This document shows positions 42,769-51,754 of a stretch of DNA of 64,000 nt, piece by piece (within the stretch, counting starts at the first letter, position 1; every line of letters begins with the position of its first letter). The notes under the pieces were generated by a model. The model was not told the DNA's origin. It worked only from the letters and a program-made list of their open reading frames with translations, and made no database searches. The stretch lies in assembly GCA_025350145.1 (NCBI GenBank), contig JANXYH010000102.1, positions 1 to 64,000 on the forward strand, read 5' to 3'. The stretch comes from Burkholderiales bacterium. Its GTDB lineage: Bacteria; Pseudomonadota; Gammaproteobacteria; Burkholderiales; Burkholderiaceae_C. A program made the translations under genes and the position numbers.

Positions 42769-43674
42769 TCAATTCGGTGATGGGGTGTCAGCGCCTGCGC
42801 TGCTCGCGGGGTCGTAGCGCTGCCCCGCCGCCAGCAATTGCGGCGTGCCGATCAGCCGGTTCAGACCGTCGAAATCGAGCATCTGGGCGGCAAACGCGGC
42901 GGTGCTGCCGTGGCTGCGCAGGCTGGCGTAGTAGGCCTGCAGGGCATGGCCGACGGCGCGCGCCGCGCCGCCCGGGAAGATCACGATCTTGAAGCCGATG
43001 GCGCCGAGTTCGCTGGCGCTGAAGGCAGGCGAGAGGCCACCTTCGACCATGTTGGCCAGCAAGGGCGCGCGGCCGGCAAAGCGGGTGCAGGCGGCGGCCA
43101 TCTGCGCGGGGCTGCGCAGCGCCTCGATGAACAGCGCGTCGACGCCGCAGGCCAGGTAGGCCTCGGCGCGGTCGAGTGCGGCGTCCAGGCCTTCGACCGC
43201 CAGCGCGTCGGTGCGGGCCAGGATCAACGTGCGCTGGCTGGCCCGGGCGTCGAGCGCGGCGCGCAGCTTGCCGCACATCTCGGCGCTGCTGACCACCGAC
43301 TTGCCGCTCAAATGGCCGCAGCGCTTGGGAAAGGTCTGGTCCTCAAGCTGGACCATCGCCGCCCCGGCGCGCTCCAGGCCGCGCACCGTGCGCTGTACGT
43401 TCAGGGCGTTGCCGAAACCGGTGTCGGCGTCGACGATCAGCGGCAGGCTGACCCGTTCGTGGATGTGCGCCAGGCTGTCGGCGACCTCGCTGTAGGTGGT
43501 CAGGCCGATGTCGGAGCGGCCCAGCCGGGTGTAAGCGATGGCCGCGCCCGAGAGGTACAGCGCCTCGAACCCGGCCTGCTCGGCGATCAGCGCCGACAGG
43601 GCGTCGTAGACCCCGGCGGCGAGCAGCGGCTGGGCCGCGGCCAATCGGGCCTTGAGCGGGTTGGGCAGGGTCAT
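42769..43674 (-). CDS. Isocitrate lyase/PEP mutase superfamily C-C lyase
   Basis: A 301-residue (beta/alpha)8 enzyme from ATG 43674. Metal-binding VDADTGFGN and the active-site loop FPKRCGH are intact; Cys119 is the general acid found in isocitrate, methylisocitrate and 2,3-dimethylmalate lyases but absent from PEP mutase and oxaloacetate decarboxylase. It therefore most likely cleaves a 2-hydroxy dicarboxylate into an oxo acid and a carboxylate. It is the final gene of the ten-gene operon, overlapping the flavoprotein stop (ATGA). The exact substrate is inferred only as malate- or isocitrate-like. Confidence 0.88.
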   Translation of the reverse strand: MTLPNPLKARLAAAQPLLAAGVYDALSALIAEQAGFEALYLSGAAIAYTRLGRSDIGLTTYSEVADSLAHIHERVSLPLIVDADTGFGNALNVQRTVRGLERAGAAMVQLEDQTFPKRCGHLSGKSVVSSAEMCGKLRAALDARASQRTLILARTDALAVEGLDAALDRAEAYLACGVDALFIEALRSPAQMAAACTRFAGRAPLLANMVEGGLSPAFSASELGAIGFKIVIFPGGAARAVGHALQAYYASLRSHGSTAAFAAQMLDFDGLNRLIGTPQLLAAGQRYDPASSAGADTPSPN

Positions 43675-45056
43675 GGTTGATTCCCCAGTTGGTTGCGCAC
43701 GCTGCGGGCCGCAATCGCACCGCCGGCCATGGCGCTGAGCAGGCCGTTGCCCGAGAGGTAGCCCCAGACCGCGTTGCCCGACACGCCGCGCGCCGCGCCG
43801 CCGGCGGCCCAGAGGTTGGGCAGGGCGCTGCCGTCGGGCCGCAGCACCCGGCAGTCGGCATCGATGTCCAGCCCGCCCTGGGTATGGAACAGCGCGCCGC
43901 TGACGCGGATGGCGTGCCACGGCGGCGCCAGGCCGCTGCCCGCCAGGGTCTCGGTCAGGGGCGCTGGCGGGCAGCCGATCAGGTCCGCCAGCGCGGCCGC
44001 ATCGGCGGCACTGCGGACCGCCCCGGCGGCCTGCGCGGCGACAAAGTCGGGAAAGCCCTGGCCCAGCGCCAGCAGCGGCGCGTCGAACACCATCCAGGCC
44101 AGCCCGCCGGGCTGGGCCAGCACCTGCACGGCAGCCTCGGAGTAGCCGGCGGTCTCGTCGTGAAATCGCCGGCCCGCGGCATTGACCTGGATGCCGCCGT
44201 TGACCATCAGCGCCCAGGTGATGAGCGCGCCTTGCGGCACCGCCCAGCCGCCATGGCCCTGGTAGCCGCCCAGATCGGCCAGTGCCGCGCCCAACTGCTG
44301 GCCCCAGGTGATGGCCGCGCCGTCGTTGCCGGCGTGGCCGGCGTAGACCGCGTCGACCATCTCGGGCAGGTGCTGGCGGACCATCGCCGGGTTGCCGCCA
44401 AAGCCGTTGCAGGCCAGGATCAGCGCCTGGCAGCCCAGTTGCTCCAGGCTGCCGTCGGGCCGGCGGCAGGCCAGGCCAATCACCCGGTCGGTGCGGTCGC
44501 ACCAGAGTTCTTCCACCCGCGCCTGGGTCAGCACGCTGGCGCCGGCCCGCTCGGCGGCTGCGGCCAGCGCCGCGACCAGGGCCGCGCCGCTGCGCTGCGC
44601 CAGGCTGTGCATGCGGCGGCGGCTGTGGCCGGGGTAGAGAAAACCGTCCAGCAGCTCGAAGTCCAGGCCATGCCGGGCCTGCAGGTCGTCGATCACCCCG
44701 CCTATCGCCCGGCTGTAGGCCGCCACCAGCGCCGGCGCCGCCCGGCCCCTGGCCTTGGCCTGGATCTCTGCGGCGAACCGCTCGGCCGAATCGTCCAGCA
44801 CCCCGGCGGCGGCCTGCACCCGGGTGCAGGCGGCGGGGATGAAGCCCGAGGACAGCGCGGTCGAGCCCTGCGCTTGGGCGTCGCGCTCCAGCAGCAGCGC
44901 CTCTACCCCGGCGTCGCGCAGGCCCAGCGCGGCGACCAGGCCGCAGGCGCCGGCACCGACGATCGCCACCGCCACGGCGGGCGTGCCGGCGGGCATGCAC
45001 TCGGCGCGGACAACCCGGGCTGCGGCCGGCATCAGGCCGTCGGCCGGTGCCGGCAT
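43671..45056 (-). CDS. FAD-dependent dehydrogenase, fumarate reductase flavoprotein type
   Basis: A 461-residue flavoprotein resembling tricarballylate dehydrogenase, fumarate reductase and ketosteroid dehydrogenase. FAD motif VAIVGAGACGLVAALGL is followed by LLERDAQAQGSTALSSGF. A capping domain contains RRFHDETAGYSE, and the C-terminal FAD-binding end reads LWAAGGAARGVSGNAVWGYLSGNGL. ATG 45056 overlaps the amidohydrolase stop (TGATG). It lies in a 24-bp tandem repeat that supplies a second in-frame ATG at 45032. In context it would desaturate a dicarboxylic acid. No signal peptide is seen. Confidence 0.87.
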   Translation of the reverse strand: MPAPADGLMPAAARVVRAECMPAGTPAVAVAIVGAGACGLVAALGLRDAGVEALLLERDAQAQGSTALSSGFIPAACTRVQAAAGVLDDSAERFAAEIQAKARGRAAPALVAAYSRAIGGVIDDLQARHGLDFELLDGFLYPGHSRRRMHSLAQRSGAALVAALAAAAERAGASVLTQARVEELWCDRTDRVIGLACRRPDGSLEQLGCQALILACNGFGGNPAMVRQHLPEMVDAVYAGHAGNDGAAITWGQQLGAALADLGGYQGHGGWAVPQGALITWALMVNGGIQVNAAGRRFHDETAGYSEAAVQVLAQPGGLAWMVFDAPLLALGQGFPDFVAAQAAGAVRSAADAAALADLIGCPPAPLTETLAGSGLAPPWHAIRVSGALFHTQGGLDIDADCRVLRPDGSALPNLWAAGGAARGVSGNAVWGYLSGNGLLSAMAGGAIAARSVRNQLGNQP

Positions 45057-45072
45057 CAGGCCGTCGGCCGGT
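45025..45072 (-). repeat. 24-bp tandem duplication at a stop/start junction
   Basis: Two perfect copies (45025-45048 and 45049-45072) span the amidohydrolase stop and flavoprotein start. In the flavoprotein frame each unit encodes eight residues of the type PADGLMPA. Each copy contains a TGATG, so the duplication creates two possible flavoprotein starts. Confidence 0.9.
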
Positions 45073-46528
45073 GCAGGTACTGGCCGCGCGGTTTGCCGAT
45101 GATCCGCCCGCCTTCGTGCACCAGCATGCCGCGCAGGAAGGTGGCGTCGACCCGGGCCGACAATTCCAGCCCCTCGAACGGGGTGTAACCCTGGGTCGAC
45201 GGCGAATCCTTGGCGGCAATCGTCCAGGTTTTGGCCGGGTCGACCAGCGCGATGTCGGCGTCGAAACCCTCGGCGAGGTCGCCCTTTTGGTTCAGGCCAA
45301 AGCGCTGCGCGGGGTTCCAACTGGTGACCCGCGCGATCTGGTTGAAGGCCATCCCGCGTTTCATGCCTTCGCTCACCAGGGCCGGCAGCAGATATTCTGT
45401 GCCGCCGAACCCGCTCTTCGCCATCCAGATATTTCCGAAATAATGTTTTGGAACCTTCGTCTCGTGCCGGCAGCAGGCATGGTCGCTGACCACCCAATCC
45501 ACTTCGCCGGCCAGCAGCGCCTGCCACAGGTATTCGACATCGGCGCGCGGCCGGATCGGCGGATTGACTTTCGCCAACTCGCCCGCCGGGCTCGTGATGT
45601 CGAGCATCAAATGGCCGATCGTGACCTCGCGGCGGAAATCGATGTGGGGAAAAGTTTCGGCCATCATCAGCGCCGCCTGCAGCGCCTTGCGCGACGACAG
45701 GTGGAGCAGGTTGATGTTCGGCAGGGCGGTTTCGTGGGCGAGGTAGCTGGCGATGAACACAGCCAGCCCTTCGGAGTGCGGTGGCCGCGACGCGCTGTAC
45801 GCCGCGAGGCCCTGCAGCGATTTGTCGCGGGCCACCCTGTGGGTATAGGCGGTCATGATCTCGGCGGTTTCGCAGTGGAGCGACAGCGAGATCTGCGCGG
45901 CCCGCTCCGGGAAGCGCTCGCGGGCCGCCTGGACGCCACGCATGACAAACTCGAAATGGGCGTAGTCGTAGCGCTCGTCGGCGCCTATCATGAGAAATTC
46001 GCGCTGCGCGTCGCTGGCCCCGTGGAGACCATGCGAGCCGTAGAACATGAATATCTTGAAGCTCGCCACGCCGTGCTTTTCAATCAACTCCGGGATTTCG
46101 TCGATGTGCTCCCCGTTCATCGGCGCAAGGTGGTAGCCGTAATCGACATGGAAGCGTTTTTGGCTCAGCTTCAATACTTTTGGAAAAAATTTTGCATATG
46201 GCCCGCCCTGGTTCAGGTAATACTGGCCGGTGCGGAAGTAGTTGAGGCTGGAGGTGACCCCGCCGAGTGCCGCCGCCTGGCTCTCGCTGACCGCGTCTTC
46301 GGCCAGCGGGGCGTAGATGCCGGCGTGCATGTGGGCGTCGACCACGCCCGGAAACGCCAATCGGCCGGCACCGTCATAGACCTGCTTGGCCAGCGCCACA
46401 TCGATGCCCGGCGCGACCCGGGCGATCTTGCCGCCGCTGACCGCGATGTCGGCCTCGTGGACCACGTTGCCATGCGGGCGCACCACCCGCACGCGCTTGA
46501 GCAGCAGGTCGAATGCAGGGGCGGTCAT
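45056..46528 (-). CDS. Hydantoinase/dihydropyrimidinase-type amidohydrolase
   Basis: A 490-residue cyclic amidase. Metal ligands are all visible: HxH in DAHMHAG, the carbamylatable Lys in SFKIFMFYGSHG, His in LHCETAE, His in NLLHLSS and Asp in VVSDHACC. Such enzymes open hydantoin, dihydropyrimidine, allantoin or enamide rings. It overlaps the LeuD-like gene upstream (ATGA) and the flavoprotein downstream. Context suggests it yields an acid that is then dehydrogenated, hydrated and cleaved. Enamidase of nicotinate fermentation belongs to this superfamily, a useful comparison but not an assignment. Confidence 0.9.
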   Translation of the reverse strand: MTAPAFDLLLKRVRVVRPHGNVVHEADIAVSGGKIARVAPGIDVALAKQVYDGAGRLAFPGVVDAHMHAGIYAPLAEDAVSESQAAALGGVTSSLNYFRTGQYYLNQGGPYAKFFPKVLKLSQKRFHVDYGYHLAPMNGEHIDEIPELIEKHGVASFKIFMFYGSHGLHGASDAQREFLMIGADERYDYAHFEFVMRGVQAARERFPERAAQISLSLHCETAEIMTAYTHRVARDKSLQGLAAYSASRPPHSEGLAVFIASYLAHETALPNINLLHLSSRKALQAALMMAETFPHIDFRREVTIGHLMLDITSPAGELAKVNPPIRPRADVEYLWQALLAGEVDWVVSDHACCRHETKVPKHYFGNIWMAKSGFGGTEYLLPALVSEGMKRGMAFNQIARVTSWNPAQRFGLNQKGDLAEGFDADIALVDPAKTWTIAAKDSPSTQGYTPFEGLELSARVDATFLRGMLVHEGGRIIGKPRGQYLHRPTA

Positions 46529-47136
46529 CGGCGCTTCTCCGGGTGCGGGTTGGCAAGTTTGGAAGTCTGGCGCTTGAGCAGCGGCAACAGGCCGCCGGCA
46601 TCGACCATGTCGAGCAAGAAGCCGGGGATGGGCTCGCAGGCCAGCCTGCGGCCGTCGGCCAGGCCGATGCGGCCGGCGCGGGCGTCGATGGTGATGGCCT
46701 GGCCCTCGCCGATCTCATCGGCCTGCGGGCAGGTCAGCAGCAGCAAGCCGACGTTGAAGGCATTGCGGAAATACAGCCCGGCAAAGCCCGGCGCGATCAC
46801 CGCCGCCAGCCCCAGGTAGACCAGGGCGCTGGCGGCCTGCTCGCGCGACGAGCCGATGCCGAAGTCGGCGCCGGCCACGATCCAGTCGCCGCGCTGCACG
46901 CCTGCGGCAAAGTCCGGCCGCAGGCTGTGCAGGCACTGCGCGGCGGTGACGGCGATGCCGTGCTGCATGGTCGGGCCGGGCGCCAGTTGGTCGGTGTCGA
47001 CGTCGGCCGGCAGGCGCCAGACGCGGTTGCCGCGCGGCGTGGCGGGGGTGCGCCGCGCCAGCAATCGCCCGGCGGGCGTGGTCAGGGGCGCGGCGGGCGT
47101 GGTCAGCGGCGCCGCCGCAGATCCGTCGCGGCTCAT
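46525..47136 (-). CDS. Aconitase-family hydratase small subunit (LeuD-like)
   Basis: A 203-residue swivel-domain subunit. The N-terminal 30 residues carry a short repeat (two LTTPA units). The body shows DVDTDQLAPG and the substrate-binding GSSREQAASALVYLGLAAVIAPGFAG, then LYFRNAFNVGLLLL. It overlaps the large-subunit stop (TGATG) and the amidohydrolase start (ATGA). With the large subunit it makes an isopropylmalate-isomerase/homoaconitase-type enzyme. Placement between an importer and degradative enzymes argues against leucine synthesis. Confidence 0.88.
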   Translation of the reverse strand: MSRDGSAAAPLTTPAAPLTTPAGRLLARRTPATPRGNRVWRLPADVDTDQLAPGPTMQHGIAVTAAQCLHSLRPDFAAGVQRGDWIVAGADFGIGSSREQAASALVYLGLAAVIAPGFAGLYFRNAFNVGLLLLTCPQADEIGEGQAITIDARAGRIGLADGRRLACEPIPGFLLDMVDAGGLLPLLKRQTSKLANPHPEKRR

Positions 47137-48431
47137 CAAAGCAGCTCGCGGGCGTCGCAGATCGCCCCGCGCAGGGCCGAGGCGGCGACGGTGTAGGGTG
47201 AGCCGAGGTAGACCTGGGCGGTGTCGGCGCCCATCCGGCCCTTGAAGTTGCGCGCGGTCGACGAGACCACGGTCGCGCCCTCGGCGATCCGGCTGCCGTA
47301 GCCGGCACAGGCGCCGCAACTGCTGGGCAGGACGCTGGCGCCGGCCTCGACCAACTGGGCGAGCACGATCTGGCCGCGGGCTGAGGTCGCCTCGCGCACG
47401 CTGGCCGGCGCGACCAGCAGTTGCACGCCGCGGGCGATGCGCCGTCCGGCCAGCACCCGGGCGGCGGCCTCCAGGTCGTCGAGCTTGGCACCGGTGCAGG
47501 CGCCGAGGTAGGCGATGTCGATGGGGGTGTGGGGCAGGGCGTCGACGGCGCAGACATTGGCCGGGCTGTGCGGCCTGGCCACCTGCGGCGCCAGCCTGGC
47601 GGCGTCGAAACTGTGGCGGCTGCCGGCGGCGCCGCTGTCGCTGTGCCAGGGCTGGGTTTGGAAGCTGGCCGCGCCATGGCCGTGCAGCCAGCCGGCGGTG
47701 GTCGCGTCGGGGGCGATCAGCCCGGCCTGGGCGCCCAACTCGGCGCTCATGTTGCACAGCGTCATGCGCTCGGCCATTGACAACGCCGTCACTGCCTCGC
47801 CGCAGAACTCCAGCGCGCCGTACTGGCCGCCGTTCATGCCATGTTGGCCGAGCATGTGCAGCACCATGTCCTTGGCGGTCACGCCCTCGGCCAGCCGGCC
47901 GCGCCAGTCCATGAAGATCGTCTGCGGCACCTTCAGCCAGATCTCGCCGCGCACCACCACGCCGAGCATCTCGGTGGCGCCGATGCCGAACATGAAGGCG
48001 CCGAACGCCCCGCCGGTCGGCGAATGCGAATCGCCGCCGACGCAGAACATGCCCGGCCGGATGTGGCCATGCTGGGGCACGACCACATGGCAGATCCCCT
48101 GGCTGTCGTAGACATGCGGCAGGCCCTGCGCGGCGGCGAATTCGCGGGCGATGCGCACGATCTGGCGCGAGGCTGCGTCGGCCTCGGGCACGTAGTGGTC
48201 GATCACCAGCACGACCTTGCGCTTGTCCCAGATGGTGGCGCCGAGTTCGGCCAGCATCGGTTGCAGCCGGCGCGGGCCGCCGGAGTCGTGGAACATCGCC
48301 AGATCGACCTTGCAGGTGACGATCTCGCCCGGCTTGACCTGGGAGCGGCCGGCGGCGCGGGCGATCAGCTTCTGCGCCAGCGTGGCGGGGGCGAAGGGCC
48401 AGTTCGAGTTCATCAGCGCCGCAGTGTGCAC
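47136..48431 (-). CDS. Aconitase-family hydratase large subunit (LeuC-like)
   Basis: A 431-residue [4Fe-4S] subunit. The start is taken at GTG 48431; ATG 48413 (MNSNWPFAPATLAQK) is an alternative. Motifs are GGDSHSPTGGAFGAFMFGIGATE, the first cluster Cys in LGACTGAKLDD and the CxxC in SSCGACAGYGS. It adds or removes water from a hydroxy dicarboxylic acid. Relatives with split subunits include LeuCD, homoaconitase and dimethylmaleate hydratase DmdAB. It starts three bases after the livF stop, so it belongs to the liv operon. Confidence 0.9.
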   Translation of the reverse strand: MHTAALMNSNWPFAPATLAQKLIARAAGRSQVKPGEIVTCKVDLAMFHDSGGPRRLQPMLAELGATIWDKRKVVLVIDHYVPEADAASRQIVRIAREFAAAQGLPHVYDSQGICHVVVPQHGHIRPGMFCVGGDSHSPTGGAFGAFMFGIGATEMLGVVVRGEIWLKVPQTIFMDWRGRLAEGVTAKDMVLHMLGQHGMNGGQYGALEFCGEAVTALSMAERMTLCNMSAELGAQAGLIAPDATTAGWLHGHGAASFQTQPWHSDSGAAGSRHSFDAARLAPQVARPHSPANVCAVDALPHTPIDIAYLGACTGAKLDDLEAAARVLAGRRIARGVQLLVAPASVREATSARGQIVLAQLVEAGASVLPSSCGACAGYGSRIAEGATVVSSTARNFKGRMGADTAQVYLGSPYTVAASALRGAICDARELL

Positions 48432-48434
48432 CCG

Positions 48435-49148
48435 TCACAGGCCGAGGTAGGCCTGCCGCAGGCTGTCGCTGGCCAACAGCTCGGCCGGCCTGCCGCTGAA
48501 GCGGATGCTGCCGTTTTCCATCACATAGGCCCGGTCGGCGATCTCCAGCGACTGGGCCACGTTCTGCTCGACCAGGAGCAGCGCCAGGCCATCGCGGTGG
48601 AGCCGCTGGATCAGCGCGAACAGCTCCTCGACCAGCAGCGGCGACAACCCCAGCGAGGGTTCGTCGAGGATCAGCAGCCGCGGCTCGGCCATCAGCCCGC
48701 GGCCAATCGCCAGCATCTGCTGCTCGCCGCCGCTGAGCGAGCCGGCCAGTTGCGCCCGGCGCTGCGCCAGCCTGGGGAAGGTGGCGAAGGCCTGGTCGAG
48801 GTTGCGTCCGCGCCTGGCCTGGGCTCGGGCATGGCTGCCGAGCAGCAGGTTGTCGAGCACGCTCAGATTGGGAAATATCCTGCGCCCCTCGGGCACCTGG
48901 ATCAGGCCGGCGCGGACGATCTCGCGGTAGTGCAGGCGGCTGATCTCGCGGCCATCGAAGCGGATCTGGCCCGACCAGGCCGGCACGATCCCGCAGACGG
49001 TGTTGTTCAGCGTCGATTTGCCGGCGCCGTTGCTGCCCAGCAGGGCGACGATCTCGCCGGGCCCGACCTGCAGGTCGATGCCGCGCAGCACCTGGCTGCG
49101 GCCATGGCCGCCGTGCAGCGCCTGGATGGCCAGCAGCGCAGTGGTCAT
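48435..49148 (-). CDS. livF: Branched-chain-type ABC transporter ATPase LivF
   Basis: A 237-residue ATPase. Walker A GSNGAGKST, signature LSGGEQQ, Walker B LLILDEPSLGL and the H-loop region are present, and GLIQVPEGRRIFPNLSV is typical of LivF. ATG 49148 overlaps the livG stop. Together with LivG it powers import through LivHM. The operon's enzymes suggest an amide or dicarboxylate-like substrate instead of leucine. Confidence 0.95.
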   Translation of the reverse strand: MTTALLAIQALHGGHGRSQVLRGIDLQVGPGEIVALLGSNGAGKSTLNNTVCGIVPAWSGQIRFDGREISRLHYREIVRAGLIQVPEGRRIFPNLSVLDNLLLGSHARAQARRGRNLDQAFATFPRLAQRRAQLAGSLSGGEQQMLAIGRGLMAEPRLLILDEPSLGLSPLLVEELFALIQRLHRDGLALLLVEQNVAQSLEIADRAYVMENGSIRFSGRPAELLASDSLRQAYLGL

Positions 49149-49918
49149 CTCGGTGACCTGCGGTTCAGCCGCGCGGCCGTGCCCCGGCCGAGGTAGGCCT
49201 CGATCACCCGCTCATCGCGCGTCACCTGCTCCGGCGTGCCGCTGGCGATCAGCTCGCCCTGGGCCAGCACCCAGACCTGCCCGGCGAGGTGCATCACCGC
49301 CTGCATCACATGCTCGATCATCAGCACCGTGACGCCGCTGTCGGCGATGCCACGCACCACCGGCAGCATCTCGGCGATCTCCTGCGGGTTCAGGCCGGCC
49401 AGAACCTCGTCGAGCAGCAGCAGCTTAGGGCTGGTGGCCAGCGCCCGGGCCAGCTCCAGCCGCTTGCGGCCGGCCACGGTCAGCTCACCGGCGGGCTGCT
49501 CCAGCAGCGCCCCCAGGCCGACCCGCTGCGCCACGCCTTCAGCCGCGGCCAGCGCCGCCTGGCGCTCGGCCAGGCGCAGGTGGGCGCCGACGGCGATGTT
49601 CTCGCGCACCGTCTGGGCGGCAAAGGGCTGGACGATCTGGAAGGTCCGCGCCAGCCCGGCGCGGGCATTGCGGTGCGGCGCCTGGCCGGTGATGTCGCGG
49701 CCGTCGAAATGCACCCGCCCGCTGTCGGGCCTGAGAAAGCCCGACATCAGGGCAAACAGGGTGGTCTTGCCGGCGCCGTTGGGGCCGATCAGCGCGCTCA
49801 GGCTGCCGGCCGGCACCGTCAGGCTGACGTTATGCACCGCGCGCAGACCGCCAAAGGCGATGCCGACGCCGTCCAGCCGCAGCAGCGGTTGCTGTGGCTG
49901 TGGGGCCGTGTCAGCCAC
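49145..49918 (-). CDS. livG: Branched-chain-type ABC transporter ATPase LivG
   Basis: A 257-residue ATPase started at GTG 49918, where GTGGCTGA overlaps the livM stop; an earlier ATG at 49954 is possible. Walker A IGPNGAGKTT and Walker B LLLLDEVLAGLNP are present. The signature region reads LTVAGRKRLELARAL, the LivG-type variant lacking the classic LSGGQ. GLARTFQIVQPF is a LivG hallmark. The C-terminus matches the family. Confidence 0.94.
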   Translation of the reverse strand: MADTAPQPQQPLLRLDGVGIAFGGLRAVHNVSLTVPAGSLSALIGPNGAGKTTLFALMSGFLRPDSGRVHFDGRDITGQAPHRNARAGLARTFQIVQPFAAQTVRENIAVGAHLRLAERQAALAAAEGVAQRVGLGALLEQPAGELTVAGRKRLELARALATSPKLLLLDEVLAGLNPQEIAEMLPVVRGIADSGVTVLMIEHVMQAVMHLAGQVWVLAQGELIASGTPEQVTRDERVIEAYLGRGTAARLNRRSPR

Positions 49919-50870
49919 GGCCGCGCCAGACTTCGGCCAGGCGCTGGCCGGCACCGGCCAGGCCGCGCGGCAGGAACAGCACGATCAGCACCAGCACGCT
50001 GCCATAGACCACCATGTTCAGCCCCGGCAACTGGCCGAACAGGTTGCGCGTGGCCTCGGCCAGCAGGTGCAGCAGCGCTGCGCCCAGGAGTGGCCCCCAG
50101 AGCGTGCCCAGGCCGCCGACGATGGCCGCGACCAGCGCCTCGACCGAGCTGGCCGGGCCGAAAGCGATGCCCGGGTCGATGTACTGGAACACCTGGGCGT
50201 AGAACGCCCCGCCACCGCCCATCAGCGCAGCCGAGAGCGTGATCGCGCCGAGCTTGACCGCGAACGGGTTGACGCCGACGGCCCGCGCCGCGTCCTCGTT
50301 GTCGCGCACCGCCTGGAGTTGCGCGCCGAAGCGCGAATGCCGCAGCCAGGCGCAGACCAGCAGCGCCAGCAGCAGCAGCGCCAGGGCCAGGCCGACGAAG
50401 CCGGCGCGTGACTCGAACTGCAGGTTGGCTGCGGCCGGGCGCAGTGGCAGCATCAAGCCCACCCCGGCACCGGTGAATGCCACCGACACCGCAGCGATGC
50501 GCAGCAACTCGGCGAAGGCCAGCGTCACCAGGGCGAAGTACGAGCCCTTGAGGCCGTAGCGAAAGCTCAGGGCACCGACCGCCGCGCCCATCGCCGCAGC
50601 CGCCAGCGCCGCCAGCCCCAGCGCCAGCCAGGCGTTGACGCCGCCGGCCGTCTGCGCCAGCACCTGGACATAGGCGCCGCTGCCGAAGAACAGGGCGTGG
50701 CCGAACGAGAACTGGCCACCGAAGCCGGCCAGGATGTTCCAGGCACTGGCCAGCAGTGCCACGTACAGCGTCATCATCAGCAGGTTGAGCCAGACGCCGG
50801 AGCCGCTGAGCGCGGCGGCGGCGGCGACGGCCAGGGCGAAGGCGGCGATGGCCGCCAGATCGCGCCTCAT
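49911..50870 (-). CDS. livM: Branched-chain-type ABC transporter permease LivM
   Basis: A 319-residue inner-membrane permease from ATG 50870 (MRRDLAAIAAF), which overlaps the livH stop; the frame continues upstream without meaning. Nine or so hydrophobic helices are seen. Family stretches are WNILAGFGGQFSFGHALFFGSGAY, RYGLKGSYFALVTLAFAE, QAVRDNEDAARAVGVN and ALVAAIVGGLGTLWGPLLGA. Confidence 0.94.
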   Translation of the reverse strand: MRRDLAAIAAFALAVAAAAALSGSGVWLNLLMMTLYVALLASAWNILAGFGGQFSFGHALFFGSGAYVQVLAQTAGGVNAWLALGLAALAAAAMGAAVGALSFRYGLKGSYFALVTLAFAELLRIAAVSVAFTGAGVGLMLPLRPAAANLQFESRAGFVGLALALLLLALLVCAWLRHSRFGAQLQAVRDNEDAARAVGVNPFAVKLGAITLSAALMGGGGAFYAQVFQYIDPGIAFGPASSVEALVAAIVGGLGTLWGPLLGAALLHLLAEATRNLFGQLPGLNMVVYGSVLVLIVLFLPRGLAGAGQRLAEVWRGRG

Positions 50871-51754
50871 CCCCGGGCCCCGAACAGGCCGGTGGGCCGG
50901 AACAGCAGCACCACGATGAAAATCGCGAAGATGCCGATCTGGCCCAGCGACTCGCCCAGCAGCAGCCCGCCCAGCGACTCGACCACACCGATCAGCAGGC
51001 CGCCCAGCAGCGCCCCGGCAAAGCTGCCCATGCCGCCGAGCACGACGATAGTGAAGGCCACCAGCACGAAGCCGCCACCGACCTGCGGGTTGACGTAGTA
51101 GGCCGGCAGCAGGAAGCAGGCGGCCGCGCCCAGACAGGCAAAGCCCAGGCCGAAGCTGACGGCGTAGACATGGTCGACATCGATGCCCATCAGCTTGGCG
51201 CCGTGCTTTTCCTTGGCCACCGCGCGGATCGCCCGGCCCAGGTCGGTGCGGTTCACCGCCCAGAGCATCGCCGCGCTGCACGCCAGGGCGCCGGCGAAGG
51301 CGATCAGCTTGGGCAGGGCGATCATCGCCGGGCCGAAGCTGTCGGGGCCGATCTGCACGGTCTTCAAGGTGTAGGCGGTGTCGATACTGCGGGTGTCGCT
51401 CTTGAACAGCAGCAGCGCCAGGTTCTCCAGCACGATCGCCAGGCCCAGCGTCACCAGCAGGATGTTCTCGTCCTTGCCGTGGCTGGCGCGGTTGATGACC
51501 AGGCGCTGCAGGGCATAGCCGAGTGCGTACATCCCGGGCACCACCGGGAGCAGCGCCAGATACGGGTCCAAACCGAACTGGGCATGCAGGAAGTAGACCG
51601 CGTACAGCGCCACCATCAACGCCGCGCCATGGGCGAAATTGATGATGTGCAGGACGCCATAGATCAGCGTCAGGCCGAGCGCGATCAGGGCGTAGACCGC
51701 GCCCGTGGTCAGGCCATTGAGGACCGACGGGAAGAGGATGCCGAGTTCAGCCAC
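50867..51754 (-). CDS. livH: Branched-chain-type ABC transporter permease LivH
   Basis: A 295-residue permease with eight hydrophobic helices. Motifs are NGLTTGAVYALIALGLTLIYGVLHIINFAHG, RAVAKEKHGAKLMGID and FTIVVLGGMGSFAGALLGGLLIG. It starts at GTG 51754 in GTGGCTGA, overlapping the livK stop by eight bases, the same junction sequence as livM/livG. Confidence 0.94.
   Translation of the reverse strand: MAELGILFPSVLNGLTTGAVYALIALGLTLIYGVLHIINFAHGAALMVALYAVYFLHAQFGLDPYLALLPVVPGMYALGYALQRLVINRASHGKDENILLVTLGLAIVLENLALLLFKSDTRSIDTAYTLKTVQIGPDSFGPAMIALPKLIAFAGALACSAAMLWAVNRTDLGRAIRAVAKEKHGAKLMGIDVDHVYAVSFGLGFACLGAAACFLLPAYYVNPQVGGGFVLVAFTIVVLGGMGSFAGALLGGLLIGVVESLGGLLLGESLGQIGIFAIFIVVLLFRPTGLFGARG

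Noticed and set aside
46525-47136. Leucine biosynthesis leuCD
   Set aside because: There is no leuB or leuA, and the genes are locked into a transport and degradation operon, so a catabolic hydratase is the better reading.
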